This document shows, one piece after another, positions 35,086 to 43,351 of a stretch of 64,000 nt of DNA (within the stretch, counting starts at the first letter, position 1; each line of letters opens with the position of its first letter). The translations under genes and the position numbers were made by a program. Source of the DNA: Nonlabens sp. MB-3u-79 (lineage in GTDB: Bacteria > Bacteroidota > Bacteroidia > Flavobacteriales > Flavobacteriaceae); contig NZ_CP025116.1 in assembly GCF_002831625.1 (NCBI RefSeq), positions 496,001-560,000 of the forward strand. Direction: 5' to 3'. A model generated the notes under the pieces. The model ran no database searches. It was not told the origin of the DNA and saw only the letters and a list, made by a program, of their open reading frames with translations.

Positions 35086-36141
35086 TTAGCACTTTTTTGC
35101 ACCTGCACCAATTTCATCACAAATATAGTGAGAGTTTTGACAATAGCGCGTCAATTTGTTGTTAATCAGCACATCGACCGCAGTTTTGTGATTGCTAGGA
35201 TATAGCATATGTACATTTGCTCCTGCATCCAGTGTAAAGCATACGGGTATTTGTGTTTCTTTCCTAAAAGCCCAAATTTCCTCAATAATCGACAACGTAT
35301 GAGGCTTCATCAATATAAAATAAGGCTGTGAGGTCATCATCATGGCATGCAAGGTCAGCGCCTCACTTTCAGTGATCTTGATAAAGGTTTCTAAATCACC
35401 TTCTTGTAATGCTTTCTTTAAAGTGGTTAAATTCTCTTGAGCTTGTTCAAATCTCGCTTGCGCGAAAGCGTGGCCATTCATCAAATCGTGACCTACAGAA
35501 GAACTGACTACCTTTTCACCTTTATCAACCAGTAATATGCTGTCCTGAAAATCCTGAAAAACCGGATGCAACAAATCACTTTTATCCACTCCGTAAAAGT
35601 TAGAACTATCTGCTGTGTCTTTATGTTCACCCCATAAAACAGCGGCTCCTTGAAGACTTCGACAAGCGCTTCCTGAACCTAAACGAGATAAAAATGACAT
35701 TTTATGATAATCCAGCGGGGTTGCAGTAAGCTCACTTTCAAAATCCATCATACAAGCGCTTAAAGCAGCCATACTACTCGCACTACTCGCTATACCAGAA
35801 CTATGCGGAAATGTGTTGTGCGTATCTATCTCAAAAAAATAATGGGCTGTCCATGGACAATAGTCCACAATACGCTCCAAATAAGCCTGGATCTTAGGTG
35901 CAAATTCAGGTTTTGCAATCCCGTCATAACTGATGCTAAAACCAGGTTGCCCCTTGGTTGCTTTTACATTAGTTATGGTACGACATGCATTAAGCGTAAA
36001 GCTTATAGATGGATTTGCAGGTAATTGCATACCGTATTTTCCCCAATATTTTACCAAAGCAATATTAGAAGGTGCTTGCCATTTTGTAGCTAGCGATTCC
36101 TTTAATTCTACCTGATTTCTAAGCTTAAAATTCTCTTCCAA
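35086..36141 (-). CDS. mvaD: Diphosphomevalonate decarboxylase
   Basis: MvaD converts mevalonate diphosphate to isopentenyl diphosphate with ATP. The 351-residue protein has NIALVKYWGKYG (about residues 26-37), PANPSISFTL and the ATP loop HSSGIASSASSMAALSACM (about 112-130). The start is TTG 36141; no ATG is available before the conserved KYWGK region, and the in-frame stop TAA lies four codons upstream. A perfect box TATCTTTG (36163-36170, reverse) lies 21 bases before. A one-mismatch palindrome copy at 35456-35469 encodes Ala-Phe-Ala-Gln-Ala. Confidence 0.92.
   Translation of the reverse strand: MEENFKLRNQVELKESLATKWQAPSNIALVKYWGKYGMQLPANPSISFTLNACRTITNVKATKGQPGFSISYDGIAKPEFAPKIQAYLERIVDYCPWTAHYFFEIDTHNTFPHSSGIASSASSMAALSACMMDFESELTATPLDYHKMSFLSRLGSGSACRSLQGAAVLWGEHKDTADSSNFYGVDKSDLLHPVFQDFQDSILLVDKGEKVVSSSVGHDLMNGHAFAQARFEQAQENLTTLKKALQEGDLETFIKITESEALTLHAMMMTSQPYFILMKPHTLSIIEEIWAFRKETQIPVCFTLDAGANVHMLYPSNHKTAVDVLINNKLTRYCQNSHYICDEIGAGAKKC
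35456..35469. repeat. GCTTGCGCGAAAGC, one-mismatch copy of the palindrome (in mvaD)
   Basis: Thirteen of 14 bases match GCTTTCGCGAAAGC. It encodes Ala-Phe-Ala-Gln-Ala (residues 225-229), the same frame as the AFAKA copies. It is possibly a decaying or newly forming copy. Confidence 0.8.
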
Positions 36142-36162
36142 TTGTCGACCTTATTTAAGCTG

Positions 36163-36170
36163 CAAAGATA
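36163..36170 (-). promoter_or_regulatory. -7 promoter box of mvaD
   Basis: On the reverse strand TATCTTTG matches TAnnTTTG exactly, 21 bases before the TTG start, and supports that start. Confidence 0.6.
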
Positions 36171-36355
36171 AGTTAGGAAATCTTTTTAGAAGATGTTTGA
36201 AGTTGCGCTTTCTTTTTCTGGAGAAAAAAAGTCCTTTCTAAACTTGATTCCCTACTAAAATTGGAATAAAAACAATCGTATTTGTAACAAATAAGCTTAT
36301 ATCGTGTCCAATGATAAAGCGTATTTTTAACCAGCCGCACATCTAAAATCAGTCC

Positions 36356-37612
36356 ATGCTCATTTATCTTAGAGTTTTAAAGGAAAGTTTCTTTTTTGCC
36401 ATTAATGCGTTACGCACCAATTTGCTGCGTACCTTTTTGTCACTTCTAGGGGTTACCATTGGCATATTCTCCATTATCGGTGTTCTTGCAGCAATTGATT
36501 CTTTGGAAAACGAGGTGACCGATGGACTCAGTTCCTTAGATATTTCTACTATTTACTTAACGAGTCAGTCCTTTGGCCCAACAGAATTAGAACCTTATCA
36601 ATACGAGAGTTTTCCTAAAGTTACTTATGACGAATTCCAGATGCTACAGCGCAGTATGGAAGACATAGACGTCATGACCTACACTGTTTTTTCAGGTCCA
36701 GAAAACATAAAATTTGAGGGTAAAACTGCCACAGGAGTCAGTATTGTACCAGGCACAGACAGTTATTATGACATTGATAATTTAAAATTAAAACAAGGTC
36801 GCTTTTTTAACGGCGCCGAATCTAACAACGGCAGCCCGGTAACTGTAATTGGTAGTGAGGTGGCAACAAGCCTTTTTGGAGAGACAGACCCTATAGGCAA
36901 AAGAGTGAGACTTTACGGAAATAAATTTACCGTTATTGGGGTTTTAGAAAAAGTGGGGCAAGGCTTTAATGTAGGCCCCCCTAAAGACGGTAGTGCTTAT
37001 GTGCCCGTCAGCTTTGTTAGGAAAATTTATGGAGACAACAACAAGTTCCGTTTGCCAGCAATTATCTTAAAACCTAAAAAAGGAGTTGACCCATTAGAGT
37101 TTAACGCCGTATTAGAACAAAAATTAAGAGCTTACAGAGGTTTAAGACAAGGTGAAATATCAAACTTTTTTATAAACTCCATCAAGGGACTTGCTGATTT
37201 GATTGATCAAGTAACTTCTGTATTAACCCTTATAGGAGTGATCATTTCTGGTTTCTCTATGTTAGTAGGTGGTTTTGGAATAGCAAACATCATGTTTGTA
37301 AGTGTCAAGGAACGTACTAATTTAATAGGCATTCAAAAATCTTTAGGTGCAAAAAGAAGATTTATTCTTTCTCAATTTTTATTTGAATCCATCATACTTG
37401 CTTTGTTTGGGGGCCTATTTGGACTGCTCTTTGTCTGGATAGCCACTGTAATTGCAAACACCTTTGTAGAAGATTTCACCTTTATATTATCCTCTTCAAA
37501 CGTGATTCTTGGAACTAGCGTGAGTGCCATAATCGGCCTTCTTGCCGGGATCATTCCTGCTATTATCGCTGCTAGACTCGATCCAGTAGAGGCTATAAGA
37601 ACTGGGATGTAG
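36356..37612 (+). CDS. ABC transporter permease, MacB/FtsX type
   Basis: This 418-residue permease has one N-terminal transmembrane helix (about residues 22-45; LLRTFLSLLGVTIGIFSIIG), a periplasmic MacB_PCD domain (about 50-270) and three C-terminal helices in the FtsX domain (about 285-410), ending LDPVEAIRTGM, a very typical end for this family. Such permeases work in mechanotransmission for lipoprotein, toxin or peptide export. No ATP-binding subunit is adjacent, so the partner is elsewhere. Confidence 0.9.
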   Translation: MLIYLRVLKESFFFAINALRTNLLRTFLSLLGVTIGIFSIIGVLAAIDSLENEVTDGLSSLDISTIYLTSQSFGPTELEPYQYESFPKVTYDEFQMLQRSMEDIDVMTYTVFSGPENIKFEGKTATGVSIVPGTDSYYDIDNLKLKQGRFFNGAESNNGSPVTVIGSEVATSLFGETDPIGKRVRLYGNKFTVIGVLEKVGQGFNVGPPKDGSAYVPVSFVRKIYGDNNKFRLPAIILKPKKGVDPLEFNAVLEQKLRAYRGLRQGEISNFFINSIKGLADLIDQVTSVLTLIGVIISGFSMLVGGFGIANIMFVSVKERTNLIGIQKSLGAKRRFILSQFLFESIILALFGGLFGLLFVWIATVIANTFVEDFTFILSSSNVILGTSVSAIIGLLAGIIPAIIAARLDPVEAIRTGM

Positions 37613-37860
37613 AATTTAGACAGCTTCAAAATACGCAGCATATTCCTTTTACCTTTTACTAATATGCATAGCTCTTGTTCCTTTCCTTGGCAATAAGAAG
37701 AAAATGATTATATTTCAAATTGAGTCATCTGACAACAGAAAACAACACATCAAATTACTGCTATTTTAGTTGAATTCTGATTCATAATTCTAAAATTAAA
37801 GACAGCTTTTAGAGTACAGTTTTAGAGAATAAATAAGTCCATTTTAAATTAAAAAACAAC

Positions 37861-37892
37861 TTGATATTCAAATAACTAAAAGGCTATCTTTG
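37861..37892 (+). promoter_or_regulatory. Promoter of the RluB-like gene
   Basis: TTG (37861-37863), a 21-base spacer and TATCTTTG (37885-37892) form a complete Bacteroidota promoter, 16 bases before the ATG. Confidence 0.75.
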
Positions 37893-37908
37893 CAAAAAAT
37901 TACATACG

Positions 37909-38895
37909 ATGAGTAAAGGTAACGAAGGATCAAAAGGTAAAGGTAGCGGCCGCCGTGATGGCAAAAGCGCTGGTGCTTCAAAAAACAATGACAGACGCAA
38001 TGAAAAATCATTTGACAACAAAGGAAAATCTCCTTCTCGCAACAACGATTCTAATGAACGTCCTAATACTCGTGGTGGTAAAAATCAGGTAGTTGGAACT
38101 TCTCGTTCTGGTAAAGCTGTTACCAAAAAAGAATACATAGACCGTAAAAAGTCAGAAAGCTTCACCAAAAGAAAAACAGACAAAGCAGGGACTAGGCTTA
38201 ACAAGTACATCGCAAACTCTGGCCTTTGTAGCCGTCGCGATGCAGACATCTATATACAGGCGGGTAGTGTAAGTGTTAATGGCAAACCTGTTATAGAAAT
38301 GGGCTACCAAGTAATGCCTGGTGACGAAGTACGTTTTGACGACAGGCCTATACAACCTACTAAAAAAGAATATTTTATTCTTAATAAGCCTAAAGGATTT
38401 AATTCCCCACGTAAAGGGGAAGGTTCTACAAGAACGGTCCTGGACCTTATGGAAAACGCTAGTCCAAATCGCCTGCATTTTGTGGGGCGCTTAGGAAGGG
38501 CGTCCTTAGGAATTATGTTGTTCACTAGTGATCTTGAATTAGCAAACAAACTGAATAACCCTAAACAAAAATTACGCAAAATCTATCAAGTTGCTTTAGA
38601 CCGCAGCTTTAAACACGAAGATTTAATGAAATTGCGTAATGGAATTTTACTGGATCGTGAAGAAGTAGAGATTAAAGAAATCAACTACGTTGAGAACGGT
38701 AAAAATAACGAGGTAGGAATTGAAATCCACAGTGGTAAAGATAACATCGTGCAACGTGTCTTTGAATCTGTAGGATATGAAATAAAAGTACTTGACAGAG
38801 TGGTGTTGGGTGGGCTTACTAAAAAAGATCTGCCACGTGGTCATTACCGCAAGCTAACTGATCAAGAGGTGATTAATCTGAAAATGATTCAGTAA
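37909..38895 (+). CDS. RluB/RsuA-family pseudouridine synthase homologue lacking the catalytic Asp
   Basis: The 328-residue protein has a long low-complexity basic N-terminus (residues 1-90, rich in Gly, Ser, Asn, Lys, Arg), an S4 RNA-binding domain (about 95-150; TRLNKYIANSGLCSRRDAD) and an RsuA/RluB synthase domain (about 153-320; YFILNKPKGF, KKDLPRGHYRKLT). The catalytic motif, normally GRLD with T/N around it, reads GRLGRASLG here, with Gly196 (codon GGA) in place of the Asp. The C-terminal GKNRxVRR segment is also altered (GKDNIVQRVFE). Family knowledge says the Asp is essential, so it is probably inactive as a synthase; RNA binding may remain. It has a good promoter and an intact frame, and stands before the polyamine genes. 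Confidence 0.87.
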   Translation: MSKGNEGSKGKGSGRRDGKSAGASKNNDRRNEKSFDNKGKSPSRNNDSNERPNTRGGKNQVVGTSRSGKAVTKKEYIDRKKSESFTKRKTDKAGTRLNKYIANSGLCSRRDADIYIQAGSVSVNGKPVIEMGYQVMPGDEVRFDDRPIQPTKKEYFILNKPKGFNSPRKGEGSTRTVLDLMENASPNRLHFVGRLGRASLGIMLFTSDLELANKLNNPKQKLRKIYQVALDRSFKHEDLMKLRNGILLDREEVEIKEINYVENGKNNEVGIEIHSGKDNIVQRVFESVGYEIKVLDRVVLGGLTKKDLPRGHYRKLTDQEVINLKMIQ

Positions 38896-38987
38896 AAAAT
38901 TAACACCTCATTAACAAATACTGATTTACATTAGAGCAATTTTGTTAGTAAGGCAACGGTGCCTTACTATATAAATTAATCCGTAAT

Positions 38988-40376
38988 TTGAATACAAAAT
39001 ACATAGATCTCATTGATCAGACTTATTACTTCCCGACCGAAGAGTTTGAACTGCAAGATGAGCAACTACGGTTCCACGGTATAGACCTTATGGCTCTCGT
39101 TGAACAATATGGTGCGCCATTAAAATTCACTTATCTACCTAAAATTTCAGATAATATAAATCGAGCAAAGGGCTGGTTTGATTCCGCTTTCGCGAAAGCA
39201 GACTACAAAGCAAAATACCATTACTGTTATTGCACCAAAAGCTCGCATTTTAAACATGTACTGGATGAAGCCTTATCTAATGATATCCACATTGAGACTT
39301 CTAGTGCCTTTGATATCAACATCGTTAACAAGTTAAGGGAAGAAGGCAAAATCCAAAAAGACACTTTTGTTATTTGTAATGGTTTTAAACGAGACCTATA
39401 CATTCAAAACATTGCAGAGTTAATTGATTCAGGACAGAACTGTATTCCTATCATTGATAACTTTGAAGAATTAACGCTATTGACAGATGCCACAAAGAAG
39501 AAGTTCCATTGTGGGATACGTATCGCGAGTGAAGAAGAGCCTAAATTTGAATTTTATACCAGTAGGCTGGGAATAGGTTATAAGAATATTCTTAATTTCT
39601 ATAAAACTCAAATTGAATCTAACGATCAAGTACAACTCAAAATGTTGCACTTTTTTATCAATACTGGCATCAGGGATAATGCGTATTACTGGAACGAGTT
39701 ACACAAATGCCTTAAAGTTTATATCAGCCTTAAAAAGATATGTCCTTCTCTGGACAGTTTAAATATAGGTGGTGGCTTCCCTATCAAAAATTCCTTAGTT
39801 TTTGATTTTGACTACGAGTATATCATCGATGAAATCGTAGCTCAAATCAAACAAGTTTGCGATGAAGCCGGTGTTGATGTGCCCCATATTTTTACAGAAT
39901 TTGGCTCCTTCACCGTTGGAGAAAGCGGTGGGGCTATTTACAAAGTCTTGTACCAAAAACAACAAAATGATCGTGAGAAATGGAACATGATCAACAGCTC
40001 CTTTATCACTACTTTACCAGACTCATGGGCGATTAACAAGCGTTTTATTATGCTTGCACTTAACCGCTGGAGTGAGGAATACGAGCGCGTTTTACTAGGC
40101 GGACTAACCTGTGACAGTGATGATTACTATAACAGCGAGCAAAATGTGAACGCTATTTACTTGCCTAAATACCATAAAGATAAACCTTTATATATAGGGT
40201 TTTTTAATACAGGAGCTTATCAAGAAAGTATAGGTGGTTTTGGAGGTATACAGCACTGCCTGATCCCCGCACCAAAACATATTTTGATCGATCGCGACGA
40301 AGACGGAAAAATTCAAACCCGAGTTTTTAAAGAAGAACAGACCTCAGAGCAAATGCTGGGTATTTTAGGATATTAG
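38988..40376 (+). CDS. PLP-dependent decarboxylase, probable arginine decarboxylase (alanine-racemase fold)
   Basis: This 462-residue fold-type III PLP enzyme resembles the flavobacterial proteins annotated as arginine decarboxylase and the carboxynorspermidine decarboxylases. The PLP-binding region is YCYCTKSSHF (Lys near residue 84). A glycine-rich phosphate-binding part is NIGGGFPI (about 255-262), and DSDDYYNS lies near the substrate Cys/Asp region (LTCDSDDYY). Agmatinase follows directly, so arginine to agmatine is the best assignment. The start is TTG 38988, giving the typical N-terminus NTKYIDLIDQTYYFP. The palindrome (39186-39199) encodes AFAKA at residues 67-71. Confidence 0.85.
   Translation: MNTKYIDLIDQTYYFPTEEFELQDEQLRFHGIDLMALVEQYGAPLKFTYLPKISDNINRAKGWFDSAFAKADYKAKYHYCYCTKSSHFKHVLDEALSNDIHIETSSAFDINIVNKLREEGKIQKDTFVICNGFKRDLYIQNIAELIDSGQNCIPIIDNFEELTLLTDATKKKFHCGIRIASEEEPKFEFYTSRLGIGYKNILNFYKTQIESNDQVQLKMLHFFINTGIRDNAYYWNELHKCLKVYISLKKICPSLDSLNIGGGFPIKNSLVFDFDYEYIIDEIVAQIKQVCDEAGVDVPHIFTEFGSFTVGESGGAIYKVLYQKQQNDREKWNMINSSFITTLPDSWAINKRFIMLALNRWSEEYERVLLGGLTCDSDDYYNSEQNVNAIYLPKYHKDKPLYIGFFNTGAYQESIGGFGGIQHCLIPAPKHILIDRDEDGKIQTRVFKEEQTSEQMLGILGY
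39186..39199. repeat. GCTTTCGCGAAAGC palindrome, copy 9 (in decarboxylase gene)
   Basis: Exact copy, read as Ala-Phe-Ala-Lys-Ala (residues 67-71). Confidence 0.97.
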
Positions 40377-40380
40377 GAAC

Positions 40381-40428
40381 TCGAACTTGAACTTGAACTC
40401 GAACTCGAAATTGAAATTGAAATTGAAA
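40381..40428. repeat. Degenerate hexanucleotide tandem repeat, eight units
   Basis: Eight consecutive 6-base units of the form TYGAAM (TCGAAC, TTGAAC, TTGAAC, TCGAAC, TCGAAA and three TTGAAA) begin 5 bases after the stop codon of the decarboxylase gene. They drift in order from GAAC to GAAA units, suggesting slippage growth. The reverse strand would read Phe-Asn/Glu/Lys dipeptides, but no convincing gene is there. The array lies in the 215-base gap before the agmatinase gene. Confidence 0.9.
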
Positions 40429-40591
40429 CAATTGAAAAACTCTTTCCCTTGAAGGAAGGTTGGGATGGGTATTTCAAGCAGGAACTTAAAATGCATGTCA
40501 AAAACAATATATAAATCTCTGGTCGTGCGCAGTCGAGACCTAATTAACCAAAAAATCACTTAAATTTAAAATCAACTTTTAACTTCACCAC

Positions 40592-41527
40592 ATGAGCAAT
40601 TCAAACTATGCAGGAATCCCAGATGAATATGCTGGATTAGATAATGCATCTATTGTTTTAATTCCAGTTCCTTACGATGGAACCAGTACCTGGCAAAAAG
40701 GAGCCGACAAAGGCCCTCAGGCTTTTTTAGACGCCAGTGCTAATATGGAATTATATGATATTGAAACCGATACAGAAGTGTACCATCACGGCATTTTTCT
40801 AGCAGATGCTGTTACAGAAAACAGCTCTCCAGAAGCTATGGTAGCTGCCGTTCACGCTACTACCAAAAAGTACATCAAAAAAAATAAATTTGTTACTCTT
40901 TTCGGTGGAGAACACTCCGTTTCCATAGGAAGTATACGCGCATTTAATGAAATGTATGAGAATTTAAGCATCCTTCAAATCGATGCTCATGCAGACTTGA
41001 GAAAAGAATATGAGGGCAGTAATTGCAATCACGCTTGTGCTGTATACGAGGCAAGTCAGACAGCAAACCTAGTTCAAGTAGGAATCAGATCTATGGACAG
41101 TATAGAAGTAGGTGTTAATGATGATGAAAAGGTTTTCTACCGTCACGAAATGATCCAAGACGACTACTGGTCAGAAAAAGCTGCAGAAGCACTAACCGAA
41201 AATGTTTTTATCACCATAGATCTGGATGCTTTTGACCCGTCTATATGTCCATCTACTGGAACACCAGAGCCTGGAGGAATGTTCTGGTACGAGACCCTAG
41301 ATTTCTTGAAAATGGTCTTTGCAGAGAAGAACGTGGTAGGATTTGATATCGTAGAATTATGCCCTAATCCATCCGAGAAATCGTCTGACTTTCTTGCAGC
41401 AAAATTATATTATAAAATGCTGAGTTATAAATTTAAAGACATCGCTCTAGCAGGAGAAAATGGCCATGACTCCAACAATACTTTTGCAAAAGCAGGATTA
41501 AAAAAAATGAAAAACATCGAAGATTAA
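40592..41527 (+). CDS. speB: Agmatinase (ureohydrolase family)
   Basis: Agmatinase splits agmatine to putrescine and urea with two Mn2+. The 311-residue protein has all the metal ligands of the ureohydrolase fold: His108 (GGEHS), Asp131, His133 and Asp135 (DAHAD), Asp210 and Asp212 (TIDLDAFDP), with Asp215 in DP. The family length is about 300. It is followed after 15 bases by the deoxyhypusine-synthase-like gene and preceded by the decarboxylase, so arginine to agmatine to putrescine is a consistent route. The alternatives guanidinobutyrase or arginase cannot be fully excluded. Confidence 0.9.
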   Translation: MSNSNYAGIPDEYAGLDNASIVLIPVPYDGTSTWQKGADKGPQAFLDASANMELYDIETDTEVYHHGIFLADAVTENSSPEAMVAAVHATTKKYIKKNKFVTLFGGEHSVSIGSIRAFNEMYENLSILQIDAHADLRKEYEGSNCNHACAVYEASQTANLVQVGIRSMDSIEVGVNDDEKVFYRHEMIQDDYWSEKAAEALTENVFITIDLDAFDPSICPSTGTPEPGGMFWYETLDFLKMVFAEKNVVGFDIVELCPNPSEKSSDFLAAKLYYKMLSYKFKDIALAGENGHDSNNTFAKAGLKKMKNIED

Positions 41528-41542
41528 TCTTCAAAAAATAAC

Positions 41543-42511
41543 ATGGGAAAACCAATAACAGATTTCATAGAAAAATACTTCTTACACTTTAACAGTGCAG
41601 CGCTTGTGGATGCTGCCAAAGGTTATGAAGCACAACTCAACCAAGGTTCAAAAATGCTCGTTTCCCTCGCCGGAGCAATGAGTACTGCCGAAATTGGTAA
41701 AATTTTTGGCGAGATGATACGTCAAGATAAAGTACATATCATTTCCTGTACCGGAGCCAACCTCGAAGAAGATTTGATGAATCTTGTGGCGCACAGTCAC
41801 TATAAAAGAGTTCCTAACTACCGCGATTTAACCCCGCAAGATGAGTGGGATTTACTGGAAAAAGGCCTCAATCGTGTAACCGATACCTGTATACCAGAGC
41901 AAGAAGCTTTTAGAAGATTACAAGAGCACATCGTTAAGATATGGAAAGATGCAGAGGCTAATGGCGAGCGTTATTTCCCTCATGAATACATGTATAAACT
42001 GTTGCTTAGTGGTGTTCTAGAACAGTACTATGAAATCCCTATTGAGAACTCATGGATGTATGCAGCTGCCAAAGCTAATCTACCTATAGTTGTTCCAGGA
42101 TGGGAAGACAGTACTATGGGGAATATTTTTGCCAGCTACGTGCTCAAGGGAGAACTAAAAGCCAGTACCGTAAAAAGTGGTATTGAATACATGACCTTCT
42201 TAGCAGACTGGTATACCGACAACTCCCAAAAAGGAATAGGTTTCTTCCAGATAGGTGGAGGAATTGCAGGAGATTTCCCGATTTGTGTAGTGCCTATGTT
42301 GTATCAAGATATGGAGCGCACCGACACACCATTTTGGAGTTACTTCTGTCAGATATCAGATTCCACAACCAGTTATGGAAGTTATTCTGGAGCAGTACCC
42401 AATGAAAAAATTACCTGGGGAAAACTCGACCAAGACACCCCTAAATTTATCGTAGAAAGCGATGCTACTATTGTGGCTCCGTTGATTTTTGCTTATTTGT
42501 TAGAAATGTAA
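41543..42511 (+). CDS. Deoxyhypusine-synthase-family protein
   Basis: This 322-residue protein is clearly of the deoxyhypusine synthase family: VSLAGAMSTAEIGKIF (NAD site), ISCTGANLEEDLMN, PGWEDSTMGNIFASY and the catalytic-lysine region ITWGKL with Lys294. In eukaryotes and archaea the enzyme moves an aminobutyl group from spermidine to eIF5A. Bacteria lack eIF5A, so the protein presumably transfers the aminobutyl group to a small amine, for example making homospermidine; this is inference supported by its place next to agmatinase. The catalytic Lys is intact. Confidence 0.9.
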   Translation: MGKPITDFIEKYFLHFNSAALVDAAKGYEAQLNQGSKMLVSLAGAMSTAEIGKIFGEMIRQDKVHIISCTGANLEEDLMNLVAHSHYKRVPNYRDLTPQDEWDLLEKGLNRVTDTCIPEQEAFRRLQEHIVKIWKDAEANGERYFPHEYMYKLLLSGVLEQYYEIPIENSWMYAAAKANLPIVVPGWEDSTMGNIFASYVLKGELKASTVKSGIEYMTFLADWYTDNSQKGIGFFQIGGGIAGDFPICVVPMLYQDMERTDTPFWSYFCQISDSTTSYGSYSGAVPNEKITWGKLDQDTPKFIVESDATIVAPLIFAYLLEM

Positions 42512-42515
42512 TTGT

Positions 42516-43187
42516 ATGAGAAGTATTCTGTTTATTGTCGGTTTTTTATTTTCAAGTGTTGTTTACAGCCAGTATTCTTGGACACCAGCAGTAGTGACCT
42601 TAAAAAACGGTAGTGTTCTTAGTGGTGAAGCAAAAATACCTCAGGTAGGTGCTGCTTTTAATTTTGGCGGTACTGAAAAAGTAAGGTTCCGCACCGAGCG
42701 AAAGTCCAAAAAGCAGAAATACAAAATTCAAGAAGTTGACAACATCTTATTTACAGTGACTTTTAAGGAACGAGTAAATGGTGAGCGAATTGAAAAAACA
42801 AAAGTTGAAACTTACGCACCCGTACTTATCAGGAAAAGAAAAAGGAACGATTATTTAGGCTTTATGCAAGAAGTAGTTGTAGGCGGCGTGAGTCTCTATG
42901 GTAGAACGGTGACTCAAAACAATGGAGGCTGGATGGCAGGTGCTGGCGGCTCTGTTGCTGTTCCTATTTTTATAGGAAACTGGTCACAGCACAATCAACT
43001 ATGGGTATGCCGTGAAGGTGAAGAGGCTGAACTTATCAATCACGTCAGTCTATTTAAAGGGTTTAAAAAACGAGCCGCTGAATATTTTGAAGATTGCCCT
43101 AGCCTGATTACCAAGCTAGAAGGAAGAGATTTAAAAAAGTCTGATCTTAAAGAAATCGTAGAATTCTATAATGCTAATTGTGGTTAG
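42516..43187 (+). CDS. Exported protein of unknown function
   Basis: This 223-residue protein has a signal peptide (MRSILFIVGFLFSSVVYSQ). The mature part begins with strands WTPAVVTLKNGSVLSGEAKIP, which resembles the start of other flavobacterial exported proteins of unknown function. Basic patches occur (RKSKKQKYK, VLIRKRKRNDY). It follows the deoxyhypusine-synthase-like gene by 4 bases and could share its mRNA, but the functions seem unrelated. The C-terminus has two Cys (EDCPS, NANCG) that may pair. Confidence 0.7.
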   Translation: MRSILFIVGFLFSSVVYSQYSWTPAVVTLKNGSVLSGEAKIPQVGAAFNFGGTEKVRFRTERKSKKQKYKIQEVDNILFTVTFKERVNGERIEKTKVETYAPVLIRKRKRNDYLGFMQEVVVGGVSLYGRTVTQNNGGWMAGAGGSVAVPIFIGNWSQHNQLWVCREGEEAELINHVSLFKGFKKRAAEYFEDCPSLITKLEGRDLKKSDLKEIVEFYNANCG

Positions 43188-43236
43188 GACTCCATAACTT
43201 TAGAGTGGTCCTGGTTTTGTGAATTTTAATAGTTCC

Positions 43237-43250
43237 GCTTTCGCGAAAGC
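43237..43250. repeat. GCTTTCGCGAAAGC palindrome, copy 10 (intergenic)
   Basis: Exact copy in the 164-base gap before the GNAT-nitrilase gene, preceded by TTCC and followed by GAGATAAA. Confidence 0.97.
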
Positions 43251-43351
43251 GAGATAAAAACCTATAAGTTATTTAACAATAGATGCGGTGTTGATTTTTT
43301 TTAGGAATCAAATCGCAGCGCTGCCTTAGTATAATTAGATCCAACAGTATT

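Noticed and set aside
40439..40485. TTCCCTTGAAGGAAGG with nearby GGGATGGG as a mobile-element trace
   Set aside because: It resembles dispersed flavobacterial intergenic sequence that I recall only vaguely; one copy alone cannot support an element.
40365..40559. A 64-codon reverse frame with Phe-rich dipeptides
   Set aside because: It arises from the hexanucleotide repeat and shows no other coding sign.
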